Of a stretch of DNA of 61,990 bases, positions 1 through 8,770 are shown in pieces. Below the pieces are notes generated by a model that searched no databases, was not told the DNA's origin, and saw nothing but the letters and a program-made list of their open reading frames with translations. The stretch spans positions 1-61,990 of the forward strand of contig NZ_AP024654.1 in NCBI RefSeq assembly GCF_019977335.1. Direction: 5' to 3'. Position 1 is the stretch's first letter; every line of letters starts with the position of its first letter. Origin of the DNA: Arthrobacter sp. NicSoilB4. Its GTDB lineage: Bacteria > Actinomycetota > Actinomycetes > Actinomycetales > Micrococcaceae. Both the position numbers and the translations under genes were made by a program.

Positions 1-1587
1 ATGCAGAAGCTCTTTCGACGGAAGAAGAATCCGCTCCTTGATGGTGCGGAATCCGAAGCCCGCGACGGCCGTGCGTCCACGGCTCGTCCGGCCCGGTTGC
101 GTGTCCCAGGGTCCCGTGGCTGGGGCGGGCGCGGGGGAGGGGCTGCGGCTCTGGTCCCGGCGGTGCGTGAATACCGCGGGACCACGGTGCAGGTCTGCGG
201 GCTGTGGCCGTTTTCCTCGGGTACGTCCTCGCCCATGGTCGGCGTCCCGCTGGGCCGGCACGAGGAAACCCAGGCCACGGTCTGCTGTGATCCAATCAGC
301 TGGTTCCAGCGCGCCCACCTGATTTCCAACCCCTCCGCGTTCATCCTCGGCAAGCCGGGCCTGGGCAAATCCACGCTCGTGCGCCGAATGATGCTGGGCC
401 TGTCCGGCCAGGGCGTCCACCCGCTGGTGCTCGGGGACCTCAAAGGCGAACACGTGGACGCCATTAGGGCCATTGGCGGGCAGGTCATCGAACTCGGCCG
501 CGGACGGGGCTACCTGAACATCCTCGATCCGGGACAGGCCATTGAGGTCGCCCAGCTCCTCGAGGAGCGCGGACACCACGAAGCGGCCGTCCGGGTCCGG
601 GCCGATGCCCACGGCCGGCGCCTGAACATGGTCGTTTCCCTCATCACGATCAGCCGGAACAACCCGCCCACGGATCAGGAACAGACCATTTTGGACCGCG
701 CCCTGCGCGTCCTCGATGACTCCTTCGACGGCGTTCCGGTCCTAAAAGACCTGCTCGACGTCATCATCGCCGCCCCGGACGAGCTGCGCCAGGTCGCGCT
801 GGATCGCGGGGATATGACGGTCTATCTGCAGGAAACCCGTGCACTGGAAGCGACCCTGCTCGGCCTGACCGGCGGCGGGAAACTCGGAGAAATCTTCTCC
901 CGGCACACCACGAACCCGATGCGGCGTGACCGGGCCGTGGTCTTCGATGTCTCCAGCATTGACGAGACCGAAACAGACCTGCAGGCCGCAGTGCTGCTGG
1001 CGTGCTGGTCCTACGGCTTCGGCACTGTCAACGTAGCCAACGCCCTCGCCGACGCCGGGCTGGAACCGCGGCGGAACTACTTCGTCGTCCTGGACGAGCT
1101 CTGGCGGGCACTGCGCGCCGGCAAGGGCATGGTGGACCGGGTGGATGCCCTGACCCGCCTCAACCGCTCAGTCGGCGTCGGGCAGGTCATGATTTCCCAC
1201 ACCATGTCCGACCTTCTGGCGCTCCCGGCAGAAGAGGACCGGATGAAGGCCCGCGGCTTCGTTGAACGCTCCGGCATGGTCATCTGCGGCGGGCTTCCCG
1301 CCTCCGAAATGCCGTTGCTGACCGCAGCGATCCCGCTCTCGCGGCAGGAACAGCAAAAGCTCATCTCCTGGCAGGACCCGCCCGCATGGGACTCCCGCGG
1401 CGGCGACGTCGAACCTCCCGGTCGCGGGAAATTTCTGATCAAGGTCGGCGGCCGCCCCGGCATCCCCGTCCAGATCGGTCTAACTTCCATCGAAGCCTCC
1501 CTGAACGACACCAACAAGCGCTGGCACGCTCCGGCAGAATCTCTGCTGGAAGCCACCGCTCCGGTCCAGGAAGAGGGTGCAGCATGA
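1..1587 (+). CDS. VirB4-like conjugation ATPase (C-terminal half of split VirB4)
   Basis: Cytoplasmic ATPase predicted to power the mating channel. The 528-aa product has an arginine- and glycine-rich N-terminus, a conserved segment with VGVPLGRH and CCDPISWFQRA, a Walker A motif GKPGLGKST at residues 117-125, and a Walker B FVVLDELW around D364/E365. In actinobacterial elements the VirB4 function is usually shared between an SCO6880 protein and an ATPase of this kind, and here they are adjacent if the molecule is circular. The ATG at position 1 would overlap the TAA of the SCO6880 gene (TAATG), and a purine-rich AGAGAGG near 61978-61984 would serve as ribosome binding site. The stop overlaps the start of the VirD4 gene. 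Confidence 0.88.
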   Translation: MQKLFRRKKNPLLDGAESEARDGRASTARPARLRVPGSRGWGGRGGGAAALVPAVREYRGTTVQVCGLWPFSSGTSSPMVGVPLGRHEETQATVCCDPISWFQRAHLISNPSAFILGKPGLGKSTLVRRMMLGLSGQGVHPLVLGDLKGEHVDAIRAIGGQVIELGRGRGYLNILDPGQAIEVAQLLEERGHHEAAVRVRADAHGRRLNMVVSLITISRNNPPTDQEQTILDRALRVLDDSFDGVPVLKDLLDVIIAAPDELRQVALDRGDMTVYLQETRALEATLLGLTGGGKLGEIFSRHTTNPMRRDRAVVFDVSSIDETETDLQAAVLLACWSYGFGTVNVANALADAGLEPRRNYFVVLDELWRALRAGKGMVDRVDALTRLNRSVGVGQVMISHTMSDLLALPAEEDRMKARGFVERSGMVICGGLPASEMPLLTAAIPLSRQEQQKLISWQDPPAWDSRGGDVEPPGRGKFLIKVGGRPGIPVQIGLTSIEASLNDTNKRWHAPAESLLEATAPVQEEGAA

Positions 1588-3353
1588 GTGCTCCGAACCG
1601 GAAGGGCACAGGGCTCGGCGACGGCCTGGGGATCTGGCTGGCCATCGGCGCAGCTGTCGTCATTGGGGGCGGCAGCTGGGTCTCGGCACATCTCGGATCC
1701 TGGATGGCCGGCCTTGCCTCGCCCCCGGTCCACCCGATTGATCTGGTGGCCGGTCTGGCCAAGGGCCGGGTGCCTTGGCCGGTCCAGTCCACCATCGTCG
1801 CCTGCGTGCTCATCGGAGTATTGATTGCCCTGACAGTGACAGTGCTGGTGGTCCGCTCCCGAACAGCGCACAAGCGCACCCGGGTGGATAAAGCCGCCGT
1901 CCACATGGGCCGCGGGAAAGACCTCGATCATCTGGGCACCAAGGGGGCCACGGCCACCGCCGTGCGTCTCGGCGTGGAGAACTCCACCGGGGTGCGGCTT
2001 GGCCGCAGCGTTGCCGGGAAGCGCCCGTTGTGGGCCTCTTGGGAGGACATGCTGATCCTCATCGCCGGTCCCCGCACGATGAAGACCACCTCCTACGCCG
2101 TCCCGGCAATTCTGGATGCACCCGGCGCGGTGATCGCGACATCGAACAAGCGTGACATCGTGGACGTTACCCGTCCGATCCGGGCTGAGGCCGGCGCCGT
2201 GTGGGTCTTCGATCCGCAGTCCGTCGCCGAAGAGGAACCCACCTGGTGGTGGAATCCGCTGTCCTACGTGAAGAACGAAGCGACGGCCGGGAACCTGGCA
2301 CAGCACTTCGCCAACGGCTCCCGGGAACCCGGGACCAAACCGGACGCCTACTTCGACCCGGCCGGGCAGAACCTGCTCAAAGCCTTCCTGCTCGCCGCCT
2401 CACTCGGCTCCGCCCCGGTGACACAGGTCTACACCTGGTTGACCCGCCCGCACGACGAGGCACCCGCAGAACTGCTGCGAGCCGCCGGGTATGACTTGCT
2501 CGCGGACATGGTGATGGGCCACATCCGCGAACCGGAGAAGCAGCGGGCCGGTGTCTACGGCACCGCCCGGCAAATGGTTTCCTGCCTGACCGACCGCGAG
2601 GTCAGCCAATGGGTCACGCCCCTGCGCGACACGACAGTGGACACCGACCCGCGGCCGCAGTTCGTCCCCGAGGACTTCGTGCGCGGCAATGGCACGCTCT
2701 ACAGCCTCTCCCGCGAAGGCGTCGGCACCGCCGGCCCCCTCGTCACCGCCCTGACCGTCGCCGTCGTGGAAGCGGCCGAAAAGTACGCAACGTCCCAGCC
2801 CGGCGGCCGGCTCTCCACCCCGCTGCTCGGGATCCTGGATGAGGCTGCGAACGTCTGCCGCTGGAAGGCGCTGCCGGACCAGTACAGCCACTACGGCTCG
2901 CGTGGGATCATCCTGATGACCGTCCTGCAGTCCTGGTCCCAGGGCGTGGAGGTCTGGTCCCTGGAAGGCATGCGGAAACTCTGGTCCGCGTCGAACGTGA
3001 AAATCTACGGCGGCGGCGTCTCCGAAGTCGGCTACCTCGACGAGCTCTCCCGCCTGATCGGGCAATACAGCTACATCAACGTCTCCCGCAGCCACAGCAA
3101 AACCGGATCCTCGTCCTCCCGGCAGGAGAACAAAGACGAGATCCTGTCCGTGGCCGACCTGACGGCACTGCCCAGGTTCCGGGCCATCCTGCTCGCCTCC
3201 GGCGCCCCGGCAACCATGATCGAAACCATTCCGTGGATGAACGGCCCCCACGCCCAGAAGGTCAAGGACTCCCTCGCCGCTCCGAAGCAGCAGCCGCAAC
3301 AACCGGTGACGGTTCCGGCGCACAACCTCTGGACCGACGGGGCCGGGCAATGA
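1584..3353 (+). CDS. VirD4/TraG-type coupling protein
   Basis: Coupling ATPase that brings the relaxase-DNA complex to the secretion channel. The ATG at 1584 overlaps the upstream TGA (ATGA) and gives 589 aa. Two N-terminal membrane segments (about residues 12-35 and 65-90) precede the ATPase domain. The P-loop reads GPRTMKTT (residues 162-169), the degenerate form common in actinobacterial VirD4/TraG proteins, and Walker B is GILDEAAN with D419/E420. A serine-rich stretch with HSKTGSSSSR and a proline/glutamine-rich tail follow. An in-frame ATG upstream at 1386 would extend far into the preceding gene and is unlikely. The stop overlaps the next start. Confidence 0.92.
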   Translation: MSAPNRKGTGLGDGLGIWLAIGAAVVIGGGSWVSAHLGSWMAGLASPPVHPIDLVAGLAKGRVPWPVQSTIVACVLIGVLIALTVTVLVVRSRTAHKRTRVDKAAVHMGRGKDLDHLGTKGATATAVRLGVENSTGVRLGRSVAGKRPLWASWEDMLILIAGPRTMKTTSYAVPAILDAPGAVIATSNKRDIVDVTRPIRAEAGAVWVFDPQSVAEEEPTWWWNPLSYVKNEATAGNLAQHFANGSREPGTKPDAYFDPAGQNLLKAFLLAASLGSAPVTQVYTWLTRPHDEAPAELLRAAGYDLLADMVMGHIREPEKQRAGVYGTARQMVSCLTDREVSQWVTPLRDTTVDTDPRPQFVPEDFVRGNGTLYSLSREGVGTAGPLVTALTVAVVEAAEKYATSQPGGRLSTPLLGILDEAANVCRWKALPDQYSHYGSRGIILMTVLQSWSQGVEVWSLEGMRKLWSASNVKIYGGGVSEVGYLDELSRLIGQYSYINVSRSHSKTGSSSSRQENKDEILSVADLTALPRFRAILLASGAPATMIETIPWMNGPHAQKVKDSLAAPKQQPQQPVTVPAHNLWTDGAGQ

Positions 3354-3784
3354 GCGAAGACTTCGGAGAGGACACCTTTCCCGATGAAGAAACGCATCCG
3401 GCAGGGCCAGAACACTCCCATGGAGAGCCCGCCGCAGAGTTGGTCTATGACAGCGCCATTGAGTTCTTCGTCGAGCTGCTGGCGCCGTCCTACGTCCGGG
3501 ACGTCAACGAGGGCGCAGAGCTGGCGTGGTGCCCGGAATGGTACAAACACCCCGAAGCCCTGATCCGAATGGAAGCAATCTGGCGCGCCTGGGAACACCT
3601 CCGTCTGGAACCCGCCCTCGGAGTCAGCACCTGGTTCCTGAACCATGCCGACCCGCACATGCGCGTCCTCATGGACAAAGAAGGACCCTTCAAAAAATGC
3701 GCCTACGACGGCCATAAACCCCCACGCGCGCCCGGCCTCGCAGCGCTCCCGCACACGGAACCCGAGACCGGAATCTTCGGCTAG
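3350..3784 (+). CDS. DUF4913 family protein
   Basis: 144-aa acidic protein with the core FFVELLAPSYVR, then WCPEWYKHPEAL and a tryptophan-rich helix, as in the DUF4913 family that travels with actinobacterial conjugation operons. The biochemical role is unknown. The ATG at 3350 overlaps the coupling-protein stop (ATGA), so it is probably the last gene of the secretion operon. An open frame exists upstream to 3233 but lies wholly inside the coupling gene. The family call is from memory of conserved sequence. Confidence 0.8.
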   Translation: MSEDFGEDTFPDEETHPAGPEHSHGEPAAELVYDSAIEFFVELLAPSYVRDVNEGAELAWCPEWYKHPEALIRMEAIWRAWEHLRLEPALGVSTWFLNHADPHMRVLMDKEGPFKKCAYDGHKPPRAPGLAALPHTEPETGIFG

Positions 3785-3843
3785 AAGGCCACGAGCGGCT
3801 ACGCCACGCAGATCCGTCCGGGATGCTCTTTACGATGGAACCC

Positions 3844-4896
3844 ATGACCGAACCGCGCGACCTCGCTCTCCCCACCGGCTACACCGCTCTCCTCGGAGAG
3901 CTCAAGGACCGGGTCAGGGCCGCACGCACGACGGCACTGCGGACCGTCAACACTCAGCTGATCGAGCTGTACTGGTCCATCGGACGGACCATCCTGGAAC
4001 GCCAGGCCCTCGACGGCTGGGGGAGCGGGGTCATCGGCAGGCTGGCCGAGGACCTGGGGGCCGAGTTCCCGGACATGACCGGTCTGTCACGGTCCAATCT
4101 GCAGTACATGCGCAGCTTCGCGGAGGCCTGGCCCGCGGTCGACGCAAATGTCCCACAGCCTGTGGGACATTTGCCTTGGGGCCACATCCGCACCATTCTG
4201 GACAAACGGCTGGAGCCGGCGGCTCGGGACTGGTACGCCGCGGCCGCCTTGGAGTACGGCTGGTCCCGGAATGTGCTCATGAACATGATCATGAACAAGA
4301 CCCTGGAACGCACTGGGGCGGCGCCGTCGAACTTTAAGCAGCAGCTCGTTGCACCGGATTCGGAACTGGCCCAACAGATCGCCAAAGACCCCTACAACTT
4401 CGAGTTCCTCGGTCTGTCCGGGGAAGTCGCCGAACGTGACCTTGAGAACGCCCTGACCAGCAGGATCACCGAGACCCTCCGCGAACTCGGCCCCGGGTTC
4501 TCCTTCGTGGGCCGGCAGGTCCACTTCGACGTCGATGGCGATGATTTCTACGTGGATCTTCTGTTCTTCCACATTGAGCACTCCCGGTACGTCGTCGTTG
4601 AGCTCAAGACCGGTAAGTTCCAGCCAGAATATGCCGGCAAACTCAACTTCTACGTCGCGCTCGTCGATGACGTGCTTCGGCGCCAGCACCATAACGAAAC
4701 CATCGGAATCCTTATCTGCGGCACCAAAAACGACCGCAGCGTCCGGTACAGCCTGGGACGCTCCACTTCACCCATGGCCGTCGCGGCCTACACCTACGAA
4801 AACCTCCCCCCGGCCGAACAACAGGCGCTTCCCAACGAAGGACACATCGTCGCAGCGCTCGAATGGGCAGAACCCGACGCGGATGCCGAAGCCTGA
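3844..4896 (+). CDS. DUF1016 (YhcG-like) PD-(D/E)xK nuclease
   Basis: 350-aa protein with the N-terminal DUF1016 helical domain (VNTQLIELYWSIGR, LSRSNLQYMRSFAEAWP, LPWGH) and a C-terminal PD-(D/E)xK nuclease domain. The catalytic line shows D238 in FYVDLLFF and E253-x-K255 in VVVELKTGKF. Relatives are common on mobile elements and in defence-like settings, and their substrate is unsettled. The start at 3844 (MTEPRD) was chosen because it lies where homologues begin; ATGs at 3835 and 3823 are also in frame and none has a strong ribosome site. It follows the secretion operon by 59 bp and may be co-transcribed. A perfect 14-bp inverted repeat lies within the coding sequence. Confidence 0.85.
   Translation: MTEPRDLALPTGYTALLGELKDRVRAARTTALRTVNTQLIELYWSIGRTILERQALDGWGSGVIGRLAEDLGAEFPDMTGLSRSNLQYMRSFAEAWPAVDANVPQPVGHLPWGHIRTILDKRLEPAARDWYAAAALEYGWSRNVLMNMIMNKTLERTGAAPSNFKQQLVAPDSELAQQIAKDPYNFEFLGLSGEVAERDLENALTSRITETLRELGPGFSFVGRQVHFDVDGDDFYVDLLFFHIEHSRYVVVELKTGKFQPEYAGKLNFYVALVDDVLRRQHHNETIGILICGTKNDRSVRYSLGRSTSPMAVAAYTYENLPPAEQQALPNEGHIVAALEWAEPDADAEA
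4144..4174 (+). repeat. Perfect 14-bp inverted repeat inside the DUF1016 gene
   Basis: Arms GCAAATGTCCCACA (4144-4157) and TGTGGGACATTTGC (4161-4174) are separated by GCC. It encodes the hinge just before LPWGH in the DUF1016 domain. In mRNA it would make a very stable 3-nt-loop hairpin. Confidence 0.9.
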
Positions 4897-4940
4897 CCGG
4901 GGGCCGCCTGAGGCGCACCTTCGGGAAAGGAGGTTCTGTC

Positions 4941-5054
4941 ATGTTCCCGACGGAGAACCAAGTCTCGCAACCCGAGGGTTGTAAGACGGGCAAACGACTC
5001 ACCTACGGCTTCACCAAAACTCGTGCGATGCGCTGTCCCCTGTTCAAGTCCTAA
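4941..5054 (+). CDS. Small unknown protein, 37 aa
   Basis: Short open frame MFPTENQVSQPEGCK..., basic with two cysteines, directly behind a near-perfect ribosome site (AAAGGAGG, 4927-4934, six bases before the ATG). It starts 44 bp after the DUF1016 stop in the same direction and ends 10 bp before the convergent fructokinase-like gene. The ribosome site is the main evidence; the peptide matches nothing I recognise. It could be a small partner of the DUF1016 nuclease or a remnant. Confidence 0.45.
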   Translation: MFPTENQVSQPEGCKTGKRLTYGFTKTRAMRCPLFKS

Positions 5055-5064
5055 GACGAGCCCG

Positions 5065-5994
5065 TCACGAGGCAACGGCCAGTGCCTCCCGCAGTTCCAG
5101 CGCTGTTGGCGGATTCGCTCCATGTCGGGTCACAGTGATGCCTGCAGCGGCAGCAGCCATCGTTCCGAGCCGCCTGAGCTGCTCCTCCTCGAAGTCCAGC
5201 CGGGAATCGGTCAAGATCCCAGCGATGAACGAGGACATATAGGAATCGCCGGCACCCACAGTGTCCGCGACTGTTACCTTCGGGGCGGGAACGTGCACCT
5301 GGGCAGACCCTGAGTAGAGGTCCGAACCCTCCGCTCCTGCAGTTACGGCAACTACTTGCACCCCGAGATCCAGGACACGGTGCGCCACGTCAGCTGTTCC
5401 GAGACCCGGGTAGAGCCAGACCGCGTCCTCATCGCTCAGCTTCACCACGTTGGCCAGGCACGCCGTGGCTTCGAAGGTCTGCTGTGCCTGGGCATGGTCT
5501 CCGATGATGTGCGACCGGATGTTGGGGTCGTACGTGATGACGCACCGTCCCGAGAAGAACTTCATCAGTGATCGGACATGCGCGGCCCCGGGTTCAAGGA
5601 AGGTCGCCAGGGATCCGGTATGCAGGACTTTGGGAATGAAGGTGGGGCTCACCCGCGGCATCGTCCACTCGATGTCAAAGGCATATTCAGCCGAACCTGT
5701 GCTGTCCAGGGAAGCCGTTGCCGTGGAGGTGTGGCTCAGGCGGGTGGCACCGGGCAGAAGCTGCACTGCAGCTGAATCCAGGTGCTGCCGGATGGCTTCG
5801 GCCCTTGGATCCGCGCCCAGCACTGTCAGCAGGCCGGTGTTCGCCCCGAGCCGGCCAAGGCCGTAGGCCACATTGAGGCCTGACCCGCCGGCGAATTCCA
5901 CAGGTCCGACTGACGTGGTGATGATGTCGATCAGGGATTCCCCGACGACGACGACATCCGGGTTGGGGCGCTGGGTGCCTGAACGGGTGGTCAC
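5065..5994 (-). CDS. PfkB-family sugar kinase, probable fructokinase
   Basis: 309-aa ribokinase/PfkB fold kinase predicted to phosphorylate fructose released by the neighbouring hydrolases. Visible are the N-terminal PDVVVVGESLIDI, the substrate-binding glycine stretch FAGGSGLNVAYGLGRLG, and the C-terminal signature DTVGAGDSYMSSF with the catalytic Asp of GAGD. It starts with GTG at 5994, overlapping the GH32 stop (GTGA), and is the last gene of a seven-gene - strand run that begins with a LacI regulator. Family assignment is secure; fructose as substrate is inferred from context. Confidence 0.88.
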   Translation of the reverse strand: MTTRSGTQRPNPDVVVVGESLIDIITTSVGPVEFAGGSGLNVAYGLGRLGANTGLLTVLGADPRAEAIRQHLDSAAVQLLPGATRLSHTSTATASLDSTGSAEYAFDIEWTMPRVSPTFIPKVLHTGSLATFLEPGAAHVRSLMKFFSGRCVITYDPNIRSHIIGDHAQAQQTFEATACLANVVKLSDEDAVWLYPGLGTADVAHRVLDLGVQVVAVTAGAEGSDLYSGSAQVHVPAPKVTVADTVGAGDSYMSSFIAGILTDSRLDFEEEQLRRLGTMAAAAAGITVTRHGANPPTALELREALAVAS

Positions 5995-7343
5995 GGCTGT
6001 CCTGACAGTGCGGCCTGACGTGTAGTTCCCACGCCATTCCCGATCGGCTTCGAAACCCTGTTGAGCAGAGGCGTGGAGGCGGCGTTGGCCACCGTCAGCG
6101 TCACGGGCGAGTCCACGATGGGCAGTGGGACTGCCATGATGCCCTGGCGGCCGGAGAGTTCCAACACCCCGGCGTCGATGATGGCCCGCAGCTCGGAGCC
6201 CTCGTCGGCCGGCAGGAACGCGTCGGCGAAGTCGGCGTTCCCGGTTGCCGTGACCCGAACGCCGTCCCCGTCGTGGCGGAGGATGGCCAGAGGCCCGTCA
6301 AAGGTGGCCAGGCGGATGACCGTTCCGGCGGTGACGGTGAGGTGCAGGTCCGCGCCGCCGTCCAGCACGGTTTCAAAGACACTGTCGCTGACCTGCTCCA
6401 GGGAGCCCGGCCGCGTGTACTTCGCGAGGTCGGCGTGCGGGGTGGCCACCAAAGTGTCGCCGTCGAGCGTCAGCGTGTGCGGGATGCTCAGAGCGCTGGC
6501 CCACTGCCCTTCCGGGCTGATAACGCCCCGGACCCAGAAAATCAGCGACGGCCCGCCATTCTTGTCCCGGAAGAAGGAGGGGGCGTAGTAGCTCTTGCCG
6601 TAGCTGAGCTGGCCCCAGGAGCGGGCGGTGAACTGACCGTCGGCATAGCTGCCCACACCGTAGGCCACGTAGTGCAGCACGTCGTCTTCCCAGATGGAGG
6701 TGACCAGCACGTGGGAGCCGTCGAGCTCGAACAGCTGTGGGCATTCCCACATGGTGCCGGTCCAGACGGGCTCCGTTTCCATGCCGGAGCGCTGCGCGGC
6801 AATTCCGTCCAGTGTCCACTGCGACAGGTCCGGGGAGCTGTACGAAACCGCGGCGGCGGTGCCGCCCTCCAGCCCGGCGCCCACAAACATCCGCCACTGC
6901 CCGCCGTCGCGGAAAACGAACGGGTCCCGGTACGCCACCACGCCCGGGCCCGGCGCGGTCATCAGCTTGCTGCCCTTGGTCCACGTATCCCAGGAGTCGC
7001 TATCCGGGGTTGCGGTGCGGACGGTGCCGATGCCGAGGTCCGGTTCGGTGACCGAGGTGTAGAACATGGTGGCGGCCCCGTCGGGGTCGGTGACGATGGA
7101 ACCCGACCAGACGCCGTCGTCCCCTTCACCGGGTGCGACGGCGATGCCCTGTTCCGTCCACGCAATCATGTCCGGGGAGGTTGCGTGCCCCCAGTGGCAG
7201 TTGGAGGCCCAAGTGGTACTGCCGGGGACGTATTGGTAGAAGAGGTGGTACTGGCCGTCCTTCCAGGTCACGCCGAGGGGATCGTTGATCCAACCCTCAG
7301 TGGCTGTGAAGTGGAAGGCGGGGCGGGGTTCCTGAGCGTTCAT
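5991..7343 (-). CDS. Glycoside hydrolase family 32 (beta-fructosidase)
   Basis: 450-aa intracellular enzyme hydrolysing beta-fructofuranosides such as sucrose or fructo-oligosaccharides. All three GH32 signatures are present: WINDPLG with nucleophile D21, YRDPFVF (transition-state Asp), and the acid/base WECPQLFEL. No signal peptide is seen, so substrate would be imported first. The ATG at 7343 is chosen over an upstream extension to 7535, which lies antisense within the tail of the GH172 gene, because GAAGG sits a proper distance before it and the protein starts as family members do. It is followed by the kinase with a 4-bp overlap. Confidence 0.93.
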   Translation of the reverse strand: MNAQEPRPAFHFTATEGWINDPLGVTWKDGQYHLFYQYVPGSTTWASNCHWGHATSPDMIAWTEQGIAVAPGEGDDGVWSGSIVTDPDGAATMFYTSVTEPDLGIGTVRTATPDSDSWDTWTKGSKLMTAPGPGVVAYRDPFVFRDGGQWRMFVGAGLEGGTAAAVSYSSPDLSQWTLDGIAAQRSGMETEPVWTGTMWECPQLFELDGSHVLVTSIWEDDVLHYVAYGVGSYADGQFTARSWGQLSYGKSYYAPSFFRDKNGGPSLIFWVRGVISPEGQWASALSIPHTLTLDGDTLVATPHADLAKYTRPGSLEQVSDSVFETVLDGGADLHLTVTAGTVIRLATFDGPLAILRHDGDGVRVTATGNADFADAFLPADEGSELRAIIDAGVLELSGRQGIMAVPLPIVDSPVTLTVANAASTPLLNRVSKPIGNGVGTTRQAALSGQP

Positions 7344-7374
7344 GCTGATCCTTCTGTGCTGTCTGCTAGTGGGA

Positions 7375-8739
7375 TTACTGGACCGGGACGCTGTTTGCGG
7401 CCAGGAACCGTTGCCGGATTTCCCGTGCCTGCTCGGCGTTGGCCTTCTCCCACTGGTCAATTTCTGTCCTGCGTTCGTTCCGGACGGCGTCGCGGGCTTC
7501 GGTGAACCGCTGCATCCGTTCGGCGGAGGCGGCACGAGCGGCCTGCTGGGCCGGCGTCAGTTCCGGCAGGGGAAGTTCTTCCACCTGGTCGCGGGGGCGC
7601 AGCGGCAGGCGCTCTTCCACGGCGTCGATGTCCAGCACGGGGGAAGGGAGGGTCTGGTACCAGTAGGCGGTGGAGGACCAGTCGTCGGAGAGGTGGTTTG
7701 CGTGGCCGTGTTCAAAGGTGACCTTGATGCGCTTCTGGAACCTGATGGGATCCGTCATGTGGAAGCGGTAGCTGTGGTGGAAGCCGGGCACGTTTTCTTC
7801 GTGGACCATGGTGCCGTTCATCAGGAAGGCGTTGTGCTGCATGCCCCAGGCGTGGCCGAAGTAGTCCTCCATGCCGGTGCCGTGCAGGCTGGGCGGCCAG
7901 GTGTCGTCGTCGATGAAAATCATGTCGTCGCCTTCGCCCCACCAGGAGCCCTGGAAGTGGCGCACGGCGAGGTTGCAGCCCACATAGTGCCCTTGGCCCT
8001 CGGTCTCGAGGACCACGTAGTTGTCCTCGCCCGTGAGGTTGGGGATGGCCACCTCGATGCTGTTGGTCTGCAGGTCCGGGCCCCAGCCGGCGTTGGGCTT
8101 CTGCCGGCGCCAGTGGGCGTGGAAGTAGGCGGTGTCCTCCGAAAGGGACTCGGTGTAGAGCTCGTAGTCGATGTAGAAGTACTGCAGGTAGGGGATGTCG
8201 TTCTGGTTTTCGACGGTGATGCGGGCCCGGGAGTTGAAGGGCATCTCGAAGTAGCTGTTGAACGCCGCGCTGCCGCCGAAGGTGTTCAGTTCCCCCTCCT
8301 TGGCGGAGACCGAAAGCGGCAGCGAATCGTAGGAACCGGACAGGGAGTTCATGAGGCCAAAGAAGTCACCCAGCGGCGCAATGACGCTGGGGGTCTCCTG
8401 GTCATCCCAGTACATCTTGATGACGATCTTGCGGTAGTAATCCGGGTCCACCACTTCCCAGCTGACGCCCAGAGCGTTGTGGATTTCCAGCATCGGCACG
8501 CCCACCAGTTCGGGGGAGATCTGGCCGGGGCCCGGCTGGATCCGGCAGGACTGGGTCATCCAGATGTGCGTGATGGAGCCCGGGCCCTCGAGGTCCGCCA
8601 GGACCCGTTCCTCGCCGGGCATGACGATCCAGTTGTCGCGGTTTCGGCCGGTCTGGTCCCAGCTGGAGGCGCGGGCCGTGCGGGCGGTGGAGAGCTTGGT
8701 CAGGCTCGAGAGCAGGCCTGAGCGCGGCGATGTTGCCAT
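7375..8739 (-). CDS. Glycoside hydrolase family 172 (DUF2961)
   Basis: 454-aa DUF2961 protein, now family GH172. Conserved stretches are GPGSITHIWMT near the N-terminus, the DDMIFIDDD segment, and HGTGMEDYFGHAWGMQ. Characterised relatives act on alpha-D-fructofuranosides, including difructose anhydrides, or on D-arabinofuranosides. The last 60 residues are charged and helical and look like a C-terminal extension. No signal peptide is visible. Its place between an ABC importer and GH32 plus a fructokinase-like gene favours fructose-containing substrates, possibly difructose anhydrides, which arthrobacters make from inulin; that specificity is an inference. Confidence 0.9.
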   Translation of the reverse strand: MATSPRSGLLSSLTKLSTARTARASSWDQTGRNRDNWIVMPGEERVLADLEGPGSITHIWMTQSCRIQPGPGQISPELVGVPMLEIHNALGVSWEVVDPDYYRKIVIKMYWDDQETPSVIAPLGDFFGLMNSLSGSYDSLPLSVSAKEGELNTFGGSAAFNSYFEMPFNSRARITVENQNDIPYLQYFYIDYELYTESLSEDTAYFHAHWRRQKPNAGWGPDLQTNSIEVAIPNLTGEDNYVVLETEGQGHYVGCNLAVRHFQGSWWGEGDDMIFIDDDTWPPSLHGTGMEDYFGHAWGMQHNAFLMNGTMVHEENVPGFHHSYRFHMTDPIRFQKRIKVTFEHGHANHLSDDWSSTAYWYQTLPSPVLDIDAVEERLPLRPRDQVEELPLPELTPAQQAARAASAERMQRFTEARDAVRNERRTEIDQWEKANAEQAREIRQRFLAANSVPVQ

Positions 8740-8770
8740 GGTGGTTGTACCTTTCGGAAAGAGTTGTTGG

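Noticed and set aside
1077..2306. 409-codon - strand frame across the VirB4 and VirD4 genes
   Set aside because: Antisense shadow crossing a real gene junction, with no conserved motif.
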